DNA of 64,000 nucleotides from Parapedobacter sp. SGR-10 (GTDB taxonomy: Bacteria; Bacteroidota; Bacteroidia; Sphingobacteriales; Sphingobacteriaceae). The notes under the pieces were generated by a model. It was given only the letters and a program-made list of their open reading frames with translations. It searched no databases and had not been told where the DNA came from. Location of the stretch: the NCBI RefSeq assembly GCF_011030405.1, contig NZ_JAAJTJ010000005.1:62001-126000 (forward strand), read 5' to 3'. The translations under genes and the position numbers were made by a program. Numbering within the stretch: the first letter of the stretch is position 1; every line of letters begins with the position of its first letter. This document shows positions 26,038 to 34,492 of this stretch, one piece after another.

Positions 26038-28200
26038 TCATATTCCTATTTCTTTCAATATAAATTGTGCATTGTCGATCTTATCTGCAATCCACAATAC
26101 ATAGCGGATATCCACCCCAATCGAACGGCTGTAACTTTCGTTCCATGCGAAGTCGTTGATCGTGGCATCGTAGGCACGGTCAAAATTGACACCGATCAGT
26201 TCGCCATAAGCATTCATGATAGGAGAGCCCGAATTGCCACCGGTGGTGTCCATGTTGTACAGGATGTTGACAGGCACATCGTCTATTTCTTTCTTGTAGT
26301 AAGCCCCAAAGTTTTTTGCCAACCAGGCTTGTTTAATAGCTTCGGGATAGCGGAATTCGGCATCACCAGAATTACCTTTTTCGATCAACCCCTTGATGGT
26401 TGTAAACGGAGTCATGTAAGTTGCGTCGGCCGGACTGTAGCCTTTGATATAACCAAAGGTCAGTCGTAAGGTAGAATTGGCATCGGGAATAAAATTCTTC
26501 GATTGGAACGTTTCCTTTACAGCGACATAGTCGGCCATCAACTTATTCAACACACCTTCTCTTCTGATCAGTTCGGTGCTGAAAGGTTCGATTTCTTCTG
26601 CAAATTGCTTTTGAAGCGTCAGCAGTTCGTCTTGATAGGCTACCAATGATTCCGCATCGTTCAGTACTTCGGAAAACAGTTTGTTTTTATCGTTTATCCT
26701 GGATTGATCAATGGCTTTTTCAATATACGCTTGCGCTGCTTCTACGTTACTGAAATTTTTACGCTGTATCGTCGAAACGGTATTTTGATCCTTGAACTGA
26801 TAGGCCAAAGCAAATTGATGTTTGGCTATATTTTTATCTGCTTCTGCATGATAGCTTTCATAGATTTTTTCTAGTTGCTCTTTGACCTTAGCGATGTTGA
26901 GCGTGAAGATCTTGCTTCGCTGTTGCTTGGCAGGATATTTGGCCAATGCATCTTTGAACGAATTGAGCAATCTTGCTATATGAATACTTCGAATACCGGA
27001 GTATAAGTTGTTGAACCATAATTCTTTTTCTGCATCTGTAAATACGGTTTTATAATGAGCGTCGATATCTTGCAGCAATGTGCCATAACGTGCTTTCAGA
27101 TCCAGACTTTTGGCAATAAATTCGGCCAGAGCCTGATCTTCCTGTTGTTTTTGTTTGACCAGGTCGATATTCCGCAGACCTTTCAATTTACCACGATAGT
27201 TTTTCATCACATTGGCATTGCGTTTGATCCGGGTGGCCAATGCCAGCTCGATTGCTTTGTCGTTTTTGCCTGCATTATAGAGCTGTTGGTTTTGAAAATC
27301 GTACAGTTCGGAAGTAAAAGGTAATAAATATTGCTGTTGATATTCCAAATATTGGTACGGTCTATGACGGAATGTTCGTCCCGGATAGCCGAGGATAAAG
27401 ACGAAGTCATTTTCATCTACACCCTTTGGATTGATTTTAAGGTGTTTTTTGGGTTGATAGGGTACATTATTTTTGGAATATTTGGCTGAAGAACCATCCG
27501 GAGCGACATAAGCCCTTAAGAAAGAGAAATCACCGGTATGACGTGGCCAAACCCAGTTGTCTGTTTCTCCTCCAAACTCGCCGATATCCTGTCTGGGAAT
27601 ATAGACCAAACGGACATCTTCTATCGTCTTGTACCGAAAGAGTACGTAACTTTTGCCGATAAACATTTCTGAAACCTCAGCTTTTATGCTAGGGTCTTTT
27701 TGCTCAGCATCACTGGCCAATTCTTTTCTCTTTTTGTTGATGATCTGAATACGTTCGACAGGATCGCTCACCTGCGCTACAGCAGACAATATTTTGTCCG
27801 AAACATCTTCGTATGAATCGGTAATGCGTATAGTCAATCCTTTGGCCTCGATTTCCTGTTGGCGGGAGTGGGCCACAAAACCGTTTTCCAGGTAATTGTG
27901 CTCTGGTGTGGAAGCCAACTGTACAGCGCTAAAGGCACAGTGGTGGTTGGTAATGACGAGCCCATTTGGTGAAATGAAAGAGCCTGAGCATCCGCTGACC
28001 TGTACCAAAGCATCTACCAATCCTATCTGTCCGGGATTGTATATGTCTTTTTCGCTGATTTTGAGTCCGGCTTGTTTCAATCCCGCACGGCTGAGCTCGC
28101 TCAAAGGGAACATCCCTTCGTCAGGTACTTTGGCGGAAAAATTAAAGATGGACGATATAAGGACTGCTGCTACTAGGAGAGATTTCAGATTTGCTTTCAT
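26038..28200 (-). CDS. S46 family dipeptidyl-peptidase, DPP11-type (Asp/Glu-specific)
   Basis: The ATG at 28200 gives a 720-residue protein with a signal peptide (MKANLKSLLVAAVLISSIF), the normal S46 size; a longer frame upstream is not family-like. The chymotrypsin-type triad is visible: His in VITNHHCAF (about residue 87), Asp in the ETDNWVWPRHTGDF region, and Ser657 in TTGGNSGSP. Eighteen residues after the Ser lies Arg675 (GVNFDRAYD), the position of Arg673 in Porphyromonas DPP11, which selects acidic P1 residues; DPP7 has Gly there. It should release X-Asp/Glu dipeptides in the periplasm, complementing DPP-IV nearby. Confidence 0.9.
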   Translation of the reverse strand: MKANLKSLLVAAVLISSIFNFSAKVPDEGMFPLSELSRAGLKQAGLKISEKDIYNPGQIGLVDALVQVSGCSGSFISPNGLVITNHHCAFSAVQLASTPEHNYLENGFVAHSRQQEIEAKGLTIRITDSYEDVSDKILSAVAQVSDPVERIQIINKKRKELASDAEQKDPSIKAEVSEMFIGKSYVLFRYKTIEDVRLVYIPRQDIGEFGGETDNWVWPRHTGDFSFLRAYVAPDGSSAKYSKNNVPYQPKKHLKINPKGVDENDFVFILGYPGRTFRHRPYQYLEYQQQYLLPFTSELYDFQNQQLYNAGKNDKAIELALATRIKRNANVMKNYRGKLKGLRNIDLVKQKQQEDQALAEFIAKSLDLKARYGTLLQDIDAHYKTVFTDAEKELWFNNLYSGIRSIHIARLLNSFKDALAKYPAKQQRSKIFTLNIAKVKEQLEKIYESYHAEADKNIAKHQFALAYQFKDQNTVSTIQRKNFSNVEAAQAYIEKAIDQSRINDKNKLFSEVLNDAESLVAYQDELLTLQKQFAEEIEPFSTELIRREGVLNKLMADYVAVKETFQSKNFIPDANSTLRLTFGYIKGYSPADATYMTPFTTIKGLIEKGNSGDAEFRYPEAIKQAWLAKNFGAYYKKEIDDVPVNILYNMDTTGGNSGSPIMNAYGELIGVNFDRAYDATINDFAWNESYSRSIGVDIRYVLWIADKIDNAQFILKEIGI

Positions 28201-28450
28201 ATGTGCGTACTTTTTCAAAAATATGATTAACACACAAAGATAAGCAAAACGATTAAGAACCTTTTTATTATAAAATGTTGAGGTATACGACAAATACACC
28301 TCTGCACCTCAGAATCTCTCGCAGAGACGTTAAGAAAAATACTATGCGTCAGTTGGGCGAAAAATCTTTCGCCCTTACTGATTTAATTATTCTTCCCGAT
28401 TTTTTATACATTTGACGTTTCAACAAATCATCCTCAAAAGATATTCTATA

Positions 28451-29179
28451 TTGACGATTTTATTCATTCTTATCATTAGCTTTATTGCTTCTTTGGTTCG
28501 TTCTACCTTAGGCTTTGGCGAGTCATTGATTGCCGTACCGTTATTTCTCTTTTTTTTGCCGGTCAATATTGCCGTTCCCTTATCTGTTATGCTATCGGTC
28601 GTCATAGCCCTCATTATCGTCGTGCAAGACCATAGCAAGATTCACTTCAAGAGTGCCAAATGGCTGATCTTTTACGCTATACTTGGTGTACCTCTGGGTA
28701 TTGTGATGCTTCTATATGGGAATGAGATATTTGTAAAGACAGGACTTGGTGTACTCATTATATTGTATTCCCTTTACTCGCTTTTCTCTAAAAACAAGAA
28801 GGTGCTAAAGGAAGACAATACACTCTGGTCCTTTGTCTGTGGGTTTCTGTCCGGAGTATTGGGTGGAGCATATGGGCTGAATGGCCCACCGTTGGTTGTC
28901 TACGGGAATCTGAGACAGTGGAGTGCAAAACATTTTAGGGCTACGCTTCAAGCGTATTTTTTGCCCGTCAGTCTGATAAGTGTTGTTGGGTACTATGCAA
29001 AGGGCCTTATTACCGCAGAGGTCAATATGTACTTCTTGCTCTCTCTGCTTACGACTATTCCTGCGATATTCTTAGGTCGATACCTCAATCATCGGTTGAA
29101 AGACAATACATTTTTCCGATATGTGTATTGGGGATTAATCGGTGTCAGTGTGATTTTGATCATCAGCACCTTGGCATAA
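28451..29179 (+). CDS. TauE/SafE family sulfite exporter-like membrane protein
   Basis: About 242 residues with eight hydrophobic helices. TauE/SafE marks are present: SLVRSTLGFGESLIAVPLF in the first repeat and GFLSGVLGGAYGLNGPPLVVYG in the second. The family moves sulfite, organosulfur compounds or unknown anions. No ATG precedes the conserved start. A TTG at 28412 overlaps a TACATTTG -7-type box (28407-28414), so I chose the TTG at 28451. An 8-bp hairpin (28355-28374) lies in the leader region. It precedes the copper regulator by 70 bp and may belong to the same transcription unit. Confidence 0.85.
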   Translation: MTILFILIISFIASLVRSTLGFGESLIAVPLFLFFLPVNIAVPLSVMLSVVIALIIVVQDHSKIHFKSAKWLIFYAILGVPLGIVMLLYGNEIFVKTGLGVLIILYSLYSLFSKNKKVLKEDNTLWSFVCGFLSGVLGGAYGLNGPPLVVYGNLRQWSAKHFRATLQAYFLPVSLISVVGYYAKGLITAEVNMYFLLSLLTTIPAIFLGRYLNHRLKDNTFFRYVYWGLIGVSVILIISTLA

Positions 29180-29249
29180 ATAACCTACATTTGTCAAACA
29201 AAGACTTTGGTTTTATGTTTGAAATATAAACTATCAAATAGGATTGAAC

Positions 29250-29816
29250 ATGCATAAACTTTTTATCAAAAATATGGTCTGCAACCGCTGTATCCTGGTG
29301 GTGAAAAATGAACTGGATAAATTAGGATTGGGTGTTAAAAACATCACACTGGGAGAGGTTACCCTCGAAGAAGAACCTATACCCGAAGAAAAGAAAAGGT
29401 TTGAAGAAGCATTGATCCCGTTGGGCTTTGAACTGATAGATGACAAAAAAAGCCGTATCATCGAGAAGATAAAGAATGTTATCATCGATCTGGTGCATTA
29501 TCAAGATAGCAATGAAGCAAGATACAATCTATCCGATATCCTCAGTAATACATTGCAACACGATTACAACTATCTGTCCAATCTGTTTTCGGAGGTGGAA
29601 GGCACAACCATTGAGAAATATTACATTGCCCAAAAGGTGGAGAAGGTAAAAGAACTGTTGGTGTACGATGAATTGACTTTAAGTGAAATCGCTTTCCGTC
29701 TGAATTATTCAAGTGTAGCCTACCTAAGTAACCAATTTAAGAAAGTAACGGGATTGACGCCTAGCCATTTCAAACAGATCCGCGCAGACAAAAGGAAGCC
29801 ACTGGATGAGGTGTAA
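29250..29816 (+). CDS. HMA-AraC fusion transcriptional regulator
   Basis: A 188-residue protein with two parts. Residues 1-65 form a ferredoxin-like heavy-metal-associated domain with its CxxC in KNMVCNRCILVVKNEL. Residues 90-180 are an AraC-type DNA-binding domain: LSEIAFRLNYSSVAYLSNQF is the second helix-turn-helix and GLTPSHFKQIR its family ending. The fusion implies direct sensing of copper(I) or a similar soft metal. The neighbouring copA downstream is the natural target. The start is the ATG at 29250; a TTG two codons upstream is in frame. A strong hairpin terminator follows. Confidence 0.88.
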   Translation: MHKLFIKNMVCNRCILVVKNELDKLGLGVKNITLGEVTLEEEPIPEEKKRFEEALIPLGFELIDDKKSRIIEKIKNVIIDLVHYQDSNEARYNLSDILSNTLQHDYNYLSNLFSEVEGTTIEKYYIAQKVEKVKELLVYDELTLSEIAFRLNYSSVAYLSNQFKKVTGLTPSHFKQIRADKRKPLDEV

Positions 29817-29821
29817 AAAAA

Positions 29822-29876
29822 GAACCATTAAGGAATGAAGGAGAGTTAAGTCTTGATGTTAACTTCTTAATGGTTC
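29822..29876 (+). terminator. Hairpin terminator after the HMA-AraC gene
   Basis: GAACCATTAAG (29822-29832) pairs exactly with 29866-29876, with an inner GTTAA/TTAAC stem. It separates the regulator from copA, so the two are probably transcribed independently. Confidence 0.6.
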
Positions 29877-29975
29877 ACAAAAAAGGTAAATCTTACAAAC
29901 CAATTCCATAAAACTACAACACAGCATTCTCTTTTTATGGCCACCTTTGTATTGTATATTTAAAGCAATCGAAAT

Positions 29976-32417
29976 ATGGCAACGAATAACGACAATAAAG
30001 AAACTATCTATCTTCCCCTGGAAGGGGTAGAAAGTGAACACTGCGCCCTGATCGTCGATAAAGGACTGGCAGAGGTCAAAGGTATCGAAAGCCACAAGGT
30101 AGAGCTGAACAATCGTAGAGCTGCTATTACGGTAGAAAATAATGAAACTGTTGCCGAAGCAACAAAAACTATCAAGGATCTCGGTTATGGAGTTACGACG
30201 GCCAAAGGCACTTTTCTGGTTTTGGGAATGACCTGTGCCTCTTGTGCCGGAAGTGCCGAAAGTATTGTCCGTCATCAACCTGGCGTAGTCAATGCCTCGG
30301 TCAACTTTGCGACGGGAAACCTGACGGTAGAATATCTTCCCAATATGACCAATGCTTCCCAATTGCAAAAAGCGGTGCAAGGTGTTGGGTACGATCTATT
30401 GATCGAAGATGAAACCAAACAGCAGGAAACCCTGGAAGCTCTCCACGAGAAGAAATTTCAACAATTAAAGACCAAAACCATCTGGGCAATCATACTGTCC
30501 TTGCCTGTAGTCATTATCGGTATGTTCTTTATGGATATGCCTTATGGCAATGAAATCATGTGGGCATTCTCTACCCCTGTGGTGCTATGGCTAGGTAGAG
30601 ACTTCTTTATCAATGCGTGGAAACAGGCCAAACACCGTTCGGCCAATATGGATACTTTGGTGGCATTGAGTACAGGTATTGCTTACATATTCAGTGTGTT
30701 TAACATGTTTTTTGCCGACTTTTGGCACCAGCGGGGATTACATGCCCATGTTTATTTTGAAGCTGCTGCCGTCATCATCGCGTTTATTCTATTAGGGAAG
30801 CTATTGGAAGAAAAAGCCAAGGGCAATACTTCTACGGCTATCAAAAAACTCATGGGATTGCAGCCCAAAACCGTTACAGTCGTGCAGGCAGATGGTACAG
30901 AAAAGCAAACCGTTATAGAGGAGGTAAATGTAGGAGACGTGATCTTAGTCAAACCCGGAGATAAAATTGCGGTGGATGGTATGGTCATATCGGGCAATTC
31001 GTATGTGGACGAAAGTATGCTGAGCGGAGAACCCGTTCCGGTACTGAAAAAAGAAAACGAAAAAGTATTTGCAGGAACGATCAATCAAAAAGGCAGTTTC
31101 CGGTTCAAAGCCGTTAAGGTGGGCAAAGAAACCATGCTTGCCCAAATCATCAAAATGGTACAGGATGCACAAGGAAGCAAAGCACCTGTTCAGAAATTGG
31201 TCGATAAGATCGCGGGTATCTTTGTTCCTACGGTGATCGGTATCGCTGTCTTGACATTTGCCTTATGGTTGGCTTTAGGTGGGGACAATGGCTTGGTACA
31301 AGGATTATTGGCTGCAGTGACGGTCTTGGTTATCGCCTGCCCATGTGCTTTGGGATTGGCTACGCCTACGGCCATTATGGTCGGTGTGGGCAAAGGGGCA
31401 GAGAATGGTATACTGATCAAAGATGCCGAAAGTCTGGAATTGGCCAAGAAAGTGGACGCTGTTATATTGGACAAAACAGGAACCATTACCGAAGGTAGAC
31501 CCGAAGTCACCGGTATCCGATGGTTGAATAATGACAATGCTACCAAAGATATCCTGTTGCGTATAGAAAGACAATCGGAACACCCTTTGGCAGAGGCTGT
31601 GGTCAAACATTTCGAGAACGAAAACTTTTCCAAAGTTGATGCAGGAAACGCTGAAATGTCTGATTTCGACAGCATCACCGGTCAAGGCGTAAAAGCTGTC
31701 CACGACAACGAAACTTATTATGTAGGCAATAGGGTGTTGTTGACCGAAAAAGCCATAGCTATTACAGCGGATCTGCAGCAGCAGGCGGATGAATGGAGCA
31801 GACAGTCTAATACCGTCATCTGGTTTTCGAACAGCAGACAAGCTTTGGCCGTGCTGGCCATATCCGACAAGATCAAAGAAACCTCGGTAGCAGCTATCAA
31901 GGAAATGCAGGAAATGGGCATTGATCTGTATATACTTACAGGCGATAACGAAGCCACAGCAAAAGCCATTGCGGAGGAGACCGGTATCAAGCATTACAAA
32001 GCCGAGGTGTTGCCACAGCGCAAAGCTGATTTTGTCAAGGAACTACAGCAACAAGGCAGGGTGGTGGCTATGGTCGGGGACGGTATCAATGACAGTACGG
32101 CACTCGCGACAGCAGATGTCAGTATAGCAATGGGCAAAGGTTCGGACATCGCAATGGACGTGGCCAAAATGACCATCATATCCTCCGATCTGACCAAAAT
32201 ACCGCAAGCTATACGTTTGTCCAAACAGACCGTTGTGACAATTAAACAAAACCTGTTTTGGGCATTTATCTATAACCTCATCGGTATTCCGATTGCAGCG
32301 GGTATTCTCTATCCGATAAACGGTTTCCTGCTCAATCCGATGATCGCCGGTGCGGCCATGGCATTGAGCAGTGTCAGTGTGGTCAGTAACAGTTTGAGGT
32401 TGAAGTGGAAGAAGTAA
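29976..32417 (+). CDS. copA: Copper-exporting P1B-type ATPase CopA
   Basis: An 813-residue inner-membrane pump. Two N-terminal HMA domains: the second has the normal CxxC (LGMTCASCAGSAES), the first reads GVESEHCALIVDKGL, with Ser in place of the first Cys. The core has the copper-type membrane motif CPCALGLATPT, phosphorylation site DKTGTITEG, actuator LSGEPVPV, the SEHPLAEAVV HP motif and hinge MVGDGINDSTAL. The C-terminal helices hold NLIGIPIAAGILYP and MALSSVSVVSNSLRL. It exports Cu+ to the periplasm. Its regulator is upstream; its likely chaperone is 1.8 kb downstream beyond foreign-looking genes. Confidence 0.95.
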   Translation: MATNNDNKETIYLPLEGVESEHCALIVDKGLAEVKGIESHKVELNNRRAAITVENNETVAEATKTIKDLGYGVTTAKGTFLVLGMTCASCAGSAESIVRHQPGVVNASVNFATGNLTVEYLPNMTNASQLQKAVQGVGYDLLIEDETKQQETLEALHEKKFQQLKTKTIWAIILSLPVVIIGMFFMDMPYGNEIMWAFSTPVVLWLGRDFFINAWKQAKHRSANMDTLVALSTGIAYIFSVFNMFFADFWHQRGLHAHVYFEAAAVIIAFILLGKLLEEKAKGNTSTAIKKLMGLQPKTVTVVQADGTEKQTVIEEVNVGDVILVKPGDKIAVDGMVISGNSYVDESMLSGEPVPVLKKENEKVFAGTINQKGSFRFKAVKVGKETMLAQIIKMVQDAQGSKAPVQKLVDKIAGIFVPTVIGIAVLTFALWLALGGDNGLVQGLLAAVTVLVIACPCALGLATPTAIMVGVGKGAENGILIKDAESLELAKKVDAVILDKTGTITEGRPEVTGIRWLNNDNATKDILLRIERQSEHPLAEAVVKHFENENFSKVDAGNAEMSDFDSITGQGVKAVHDNETYYVGNRVLLTEKAIAITADLQQQADEWSRQSNTVIWFSNSRQALAVLAISDKIKETSVAAIKEMQEMGIDLYILTGDNEATAKAIAEETGIKHYKAEVLPQRKADFVKELQQQGRVVAMVGDGINDSTALATADVSIAMGKGSDIAMDVAKMTIISSDLTKIPQAIRLSKQTVVTIKQNLFWAFIYNLIGIPIAAGILYPINGFLLNPMIAGAAMALSSVSVVSNSLRLKWKK

Positions 32418-32476
32418 TTGAGAGCGTGTTATAAAGTAAAAAATGAACACGTATATTTGTTGTAAAAGAAAGTGAA

Positions 32477-32731
32477 ATGAATACAAAATTGACATTGACA
32501 ATTGAAAAGGAAGTCATAGATATTGCTAAAGAATATGCAAAAGAAAAAGGCCAAAGCCTTTCTGAAATGGTTGAAAACTATTTCAAATTTGTCACCGTAG
32601 ATCGAAAAAAAATCAAAGAAAAGCAACTTTCTCCCAAAGTCAGAAAACTAAAAGGAATAATCAAAACAGATGACAATCTTGACTATAAACAAATCTTAAC
32701 AGAGGAACTTTCAAAAAAATATGGGGTATAA
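32477..32731 (+). CDS. DUF6364 family antitoxin
   Basis: An 84-residue protein of ribbon-helix-helix look: a short N-terminal strand (TKLTLTIEKEVIDIAKEYA) then KEKGQSLSEMVENYFKFV, the standard DUF6364 start, and a basic linker leading to a C-terminal toxin-binding tail (DYKQILTEELSKKYGV). It is cytosolic and should repress its own operon. Its last codons overlap the original start of the PIN toxin gene (ATGGGGTATAA), the usual coupled arrangement. The partner toxin appears to be inactivated, so this is now probably an orphan antitoxin. Confidence 0.85.
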   Translation: MNTKLTLTIEKEVIDIAKEYAKEKGQSLSEMVENYFKFVTVDRKKIKEKQLSPKVRKLKGIIKTDDNLDYKQILTEELSKKYGV

Positions 32732-33135
32732 GCTTTTTGTACTTTTTCACAGACAGAGAGCCTCACGCAAATCCTGCAAGTGAACTTTTTGAACTCAGCG
32801 AACAAGGAAGTGTGAAATTATATCTTTCGGCTGTAAGTATTAATAACATTTACTGTATCGTAAGAAAATTTTTAGGCAACAAGAAAACATTGGAAGGTGT
32901 CGAGGCTCTGACCGCAATGACCGAGATAATCGGAACAACCAAATCAGAAATCATACAGGCATTAAAAAATGACTTTGCTGATTATGAAGATTCTGTTCAA
33001 TATTCATCCGCGCTAACCATAAAAGGTTTGGATACGATTATTGCCCGAAATATAAAAGATTACAGAAATTCTTCAATCGCGGTGATGACACCTTTGAATT
33101 TCTTAAAAATGAAAGAGAAAAACGAGGGTGTCTAA
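32721..33135 (+). pseudogene. PIN-domain toxin gene with an internal deletion removing the first catalytic motif
   Basis: The natural ATG (32721) overlaps the antitoxin stop and reads MGYKLF, then shifts out of frame. One frame over, from about 32743, the protein resumes FFTDREPHANPASELFELSEQ, exactly where a PIN toxin (typical start KLFLDTNVxLDFFxxREP) would continue. About eight codons carrying the DTN metal-binding Asp are missing, replaced by four bases, which also breaks the frame. Later acidic residues (DFADYEDSVQY) and the RNIKDYRNS strand remain. A short product from TTG 32737 would lack the active site. Its stop codon lies inside the terminal repeat of the following element. Confidence 0.75.
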
Positions 33136-33324
33136 AAAGCCAATCATACCGTCATTTCGACGAGGTACGAGGAGAAATCTATGGTTAAGCAGTTTTTCAA
33201 CTTGTTGAAAATTAGTTAATTCTAATTCATCCATAGATTTTCCTGCGGAGAGCTCGTTTCACTCGGTTCTCTCTTCGTTCGAAATGACGATTATATGAAT
33301 TGCCAGACCTTTTTAGACACCCTC
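33124..33324. mobile_element. 201-bp nested MITE-like element with 16-bp perfect terminal inverted repeats
   Basis: GAGGGTGTCTAAAAAG (33124-33139) is exactly inverted at 33309-33324. Nested inside (33150-33290) is the CGTCATTTCGA-type element found at 8089-8205 in the other orientation, here with an extra GC-rich stretch. The outer ends match those of the 25871-26027 element. The left repeat carries the stop codon of the damaged toxin gene. Confidence 0.78.
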
Positions 33325-33416
33325 AAAACAGACCGCGATAAGTAGCTTTATCTGCACCCATTCCGAGAATCACAACAACGAACATGTCCAACGTAAATTT
33401 ATTCGGTTACAATATT

Positions 33417-34079
33417 ATGAAAAAAGCATTTGAATTTCTGAAACAGGTCCAAGAAAACAACAACCGCGAGTGGTTCTCCGTACATAAATCGGAATTTGAT
33501 TCGGTCGTAGCAGAAAACAAGATTTTTTTCAACCGAATTTATACCGAGCTTCAAAAGCACGATAGCTTAGAAGGAATCCATATTTTCCGGATTTATAAAG
33601 ATGTTCGCTTTTCCAAGGACAAAACACCTTATAAAACCCATTTTGGAGTCAGTTTTTCTAGAACAAAACCTATGCTCAGAGGAGGATACTATCTTCATTT
33701 GGAACCCGGTCACAGTTTTGTCGGAGGAGGTTTTTGGGCGCCGAACAGTGAGGATTTATTTCGTGTCCGCAAAGAGTTTGAAATGGATACAACCGAAATC
33801 GAAAAAATCACTTCGGATAAAACTTTCATAAAATATTTCGGGGTGCTCAAAGGAGAAGATGGCGTAAAAATGGCTCCGAAAGGATTTGACAAAAATCATC
33901 CTGCTATTGATCTGATTAAGAAAAAACAGTATGTAGTCATGAGAGCTCTTTCTGATAATGAGGTTTTTTCTTCTGATTTCCAGAAAGAAGTAATCGCTAC
34001 ATTTTTGGCAATGCGTCCTTTTTTCGATTATATGAGTGAAGTGCTTACGACCGATTTAAATGGGGAACCGCTGTTTTAG
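33417..34079 (+). CDS. DUF2461 family protein
   Basis: A 220-residue cytosolic protein with the DUF2461 signature: LKQVQENNNREWFSVHKSEFD at the start, HIFRIYKDVRFSKDKTPYK, then GGYYLHLEPGHSFVGGGFW and a late MRPFFDYMSEV. The function is unknown. The ATG at 33417 matches the family start; an in-frame ATG at 33384 would add eleven unusual residues. It sits between the element and the HMA chaperone, on the same strand as the copper genes, but no copper link is known. Confidence 0.9.
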   Translation: MKKAFEFLKQVQENNNREWFSVHKSEFDSVVAENKIFFNRIYTELQKHDSLEGIHIFRIYKDVRFSKDKTPYKTHFGVSFSRTKPMLRGGYYLHLEPGHSFVGGGFWAPNSEDLFRVRKEFEMDTTEIEKITSDKTFIKYFGVLKGEDGVKMAPKGFDKNHPAIDLIKKKQYVVMRALSDNEVFSSDFQKEVIATFLAMRPFFDYMSEVLTTDLNGEPLF

Positions 34080-34254
34080 GAGGAATCCTTTACTTTCGGT
34101 CACAAGCTGACATGAACGGCGTATATATCCTTAACTTAATGACATTGCTTGTGCATCCCTAAATCTTACAAAATATTTTCAAAATTATGTAAGCGTACAG
34201 AACAGAATTGTACGGAAATTTGTACTATTAAATAACTCGTAAATTTTAAAGATC

Positions 34255-34470
34255 ATGGAAAATAAAGAATTAAAATTCAAAACAACATTAAATTGTGGCG
34301 GATGCGTATCCAAAGTGCAATCCGATCTGGATAATGCAGAGGGTATCTGCCATTGGAATGTGGATACGGACAATGCCGATAAAATCCTTACGGTAAGTTC
34401 TAAAGGTATTACCGAAGAAGAAGTAATAGCTATCGTAAAGAGTAAAGGCTTCAAAGCAGATCCGGTATAG
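34255..34470 (+). CDS. Small heavy-metal-associated (HMA) copper chaperone
   Basis: A 71-residue single-domain protein with the metal site in LNCGGCVSKVQSDLDNA (Cys-Gly-Gly-Cys) and the babbabb pattern of Atx1/CopZ proteins, ending ITEEEVIAIVKSKGFKADPV. It would carry Cu+ in the cytosol to CopA. In related genomes such a gene directly accompanies copA; here it is 1.8 kb away. The C-terminal end is convergent with the luciferase-like gene. copZ is a plausible symbol but not assigned. Confidence 0.87.
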   Translation: MENKELKFKTTLNCGGCVSKVQSDLDNAEGICHWNVDTDNADKILTVSSKGITEEEVIAIVKSKGFKADPV

Positions 34471-34492
34471 CATAAAAACGGATCTACTTATT

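Noticed and set aside
28412..28450. TTG at 28412 as the start of the TauE/SafE gene.
   Set aside because: The codon lies within a TACATTTG -7 box, so it would be upstream of or at the transcript start; the TTG at 28451 fits the family better.
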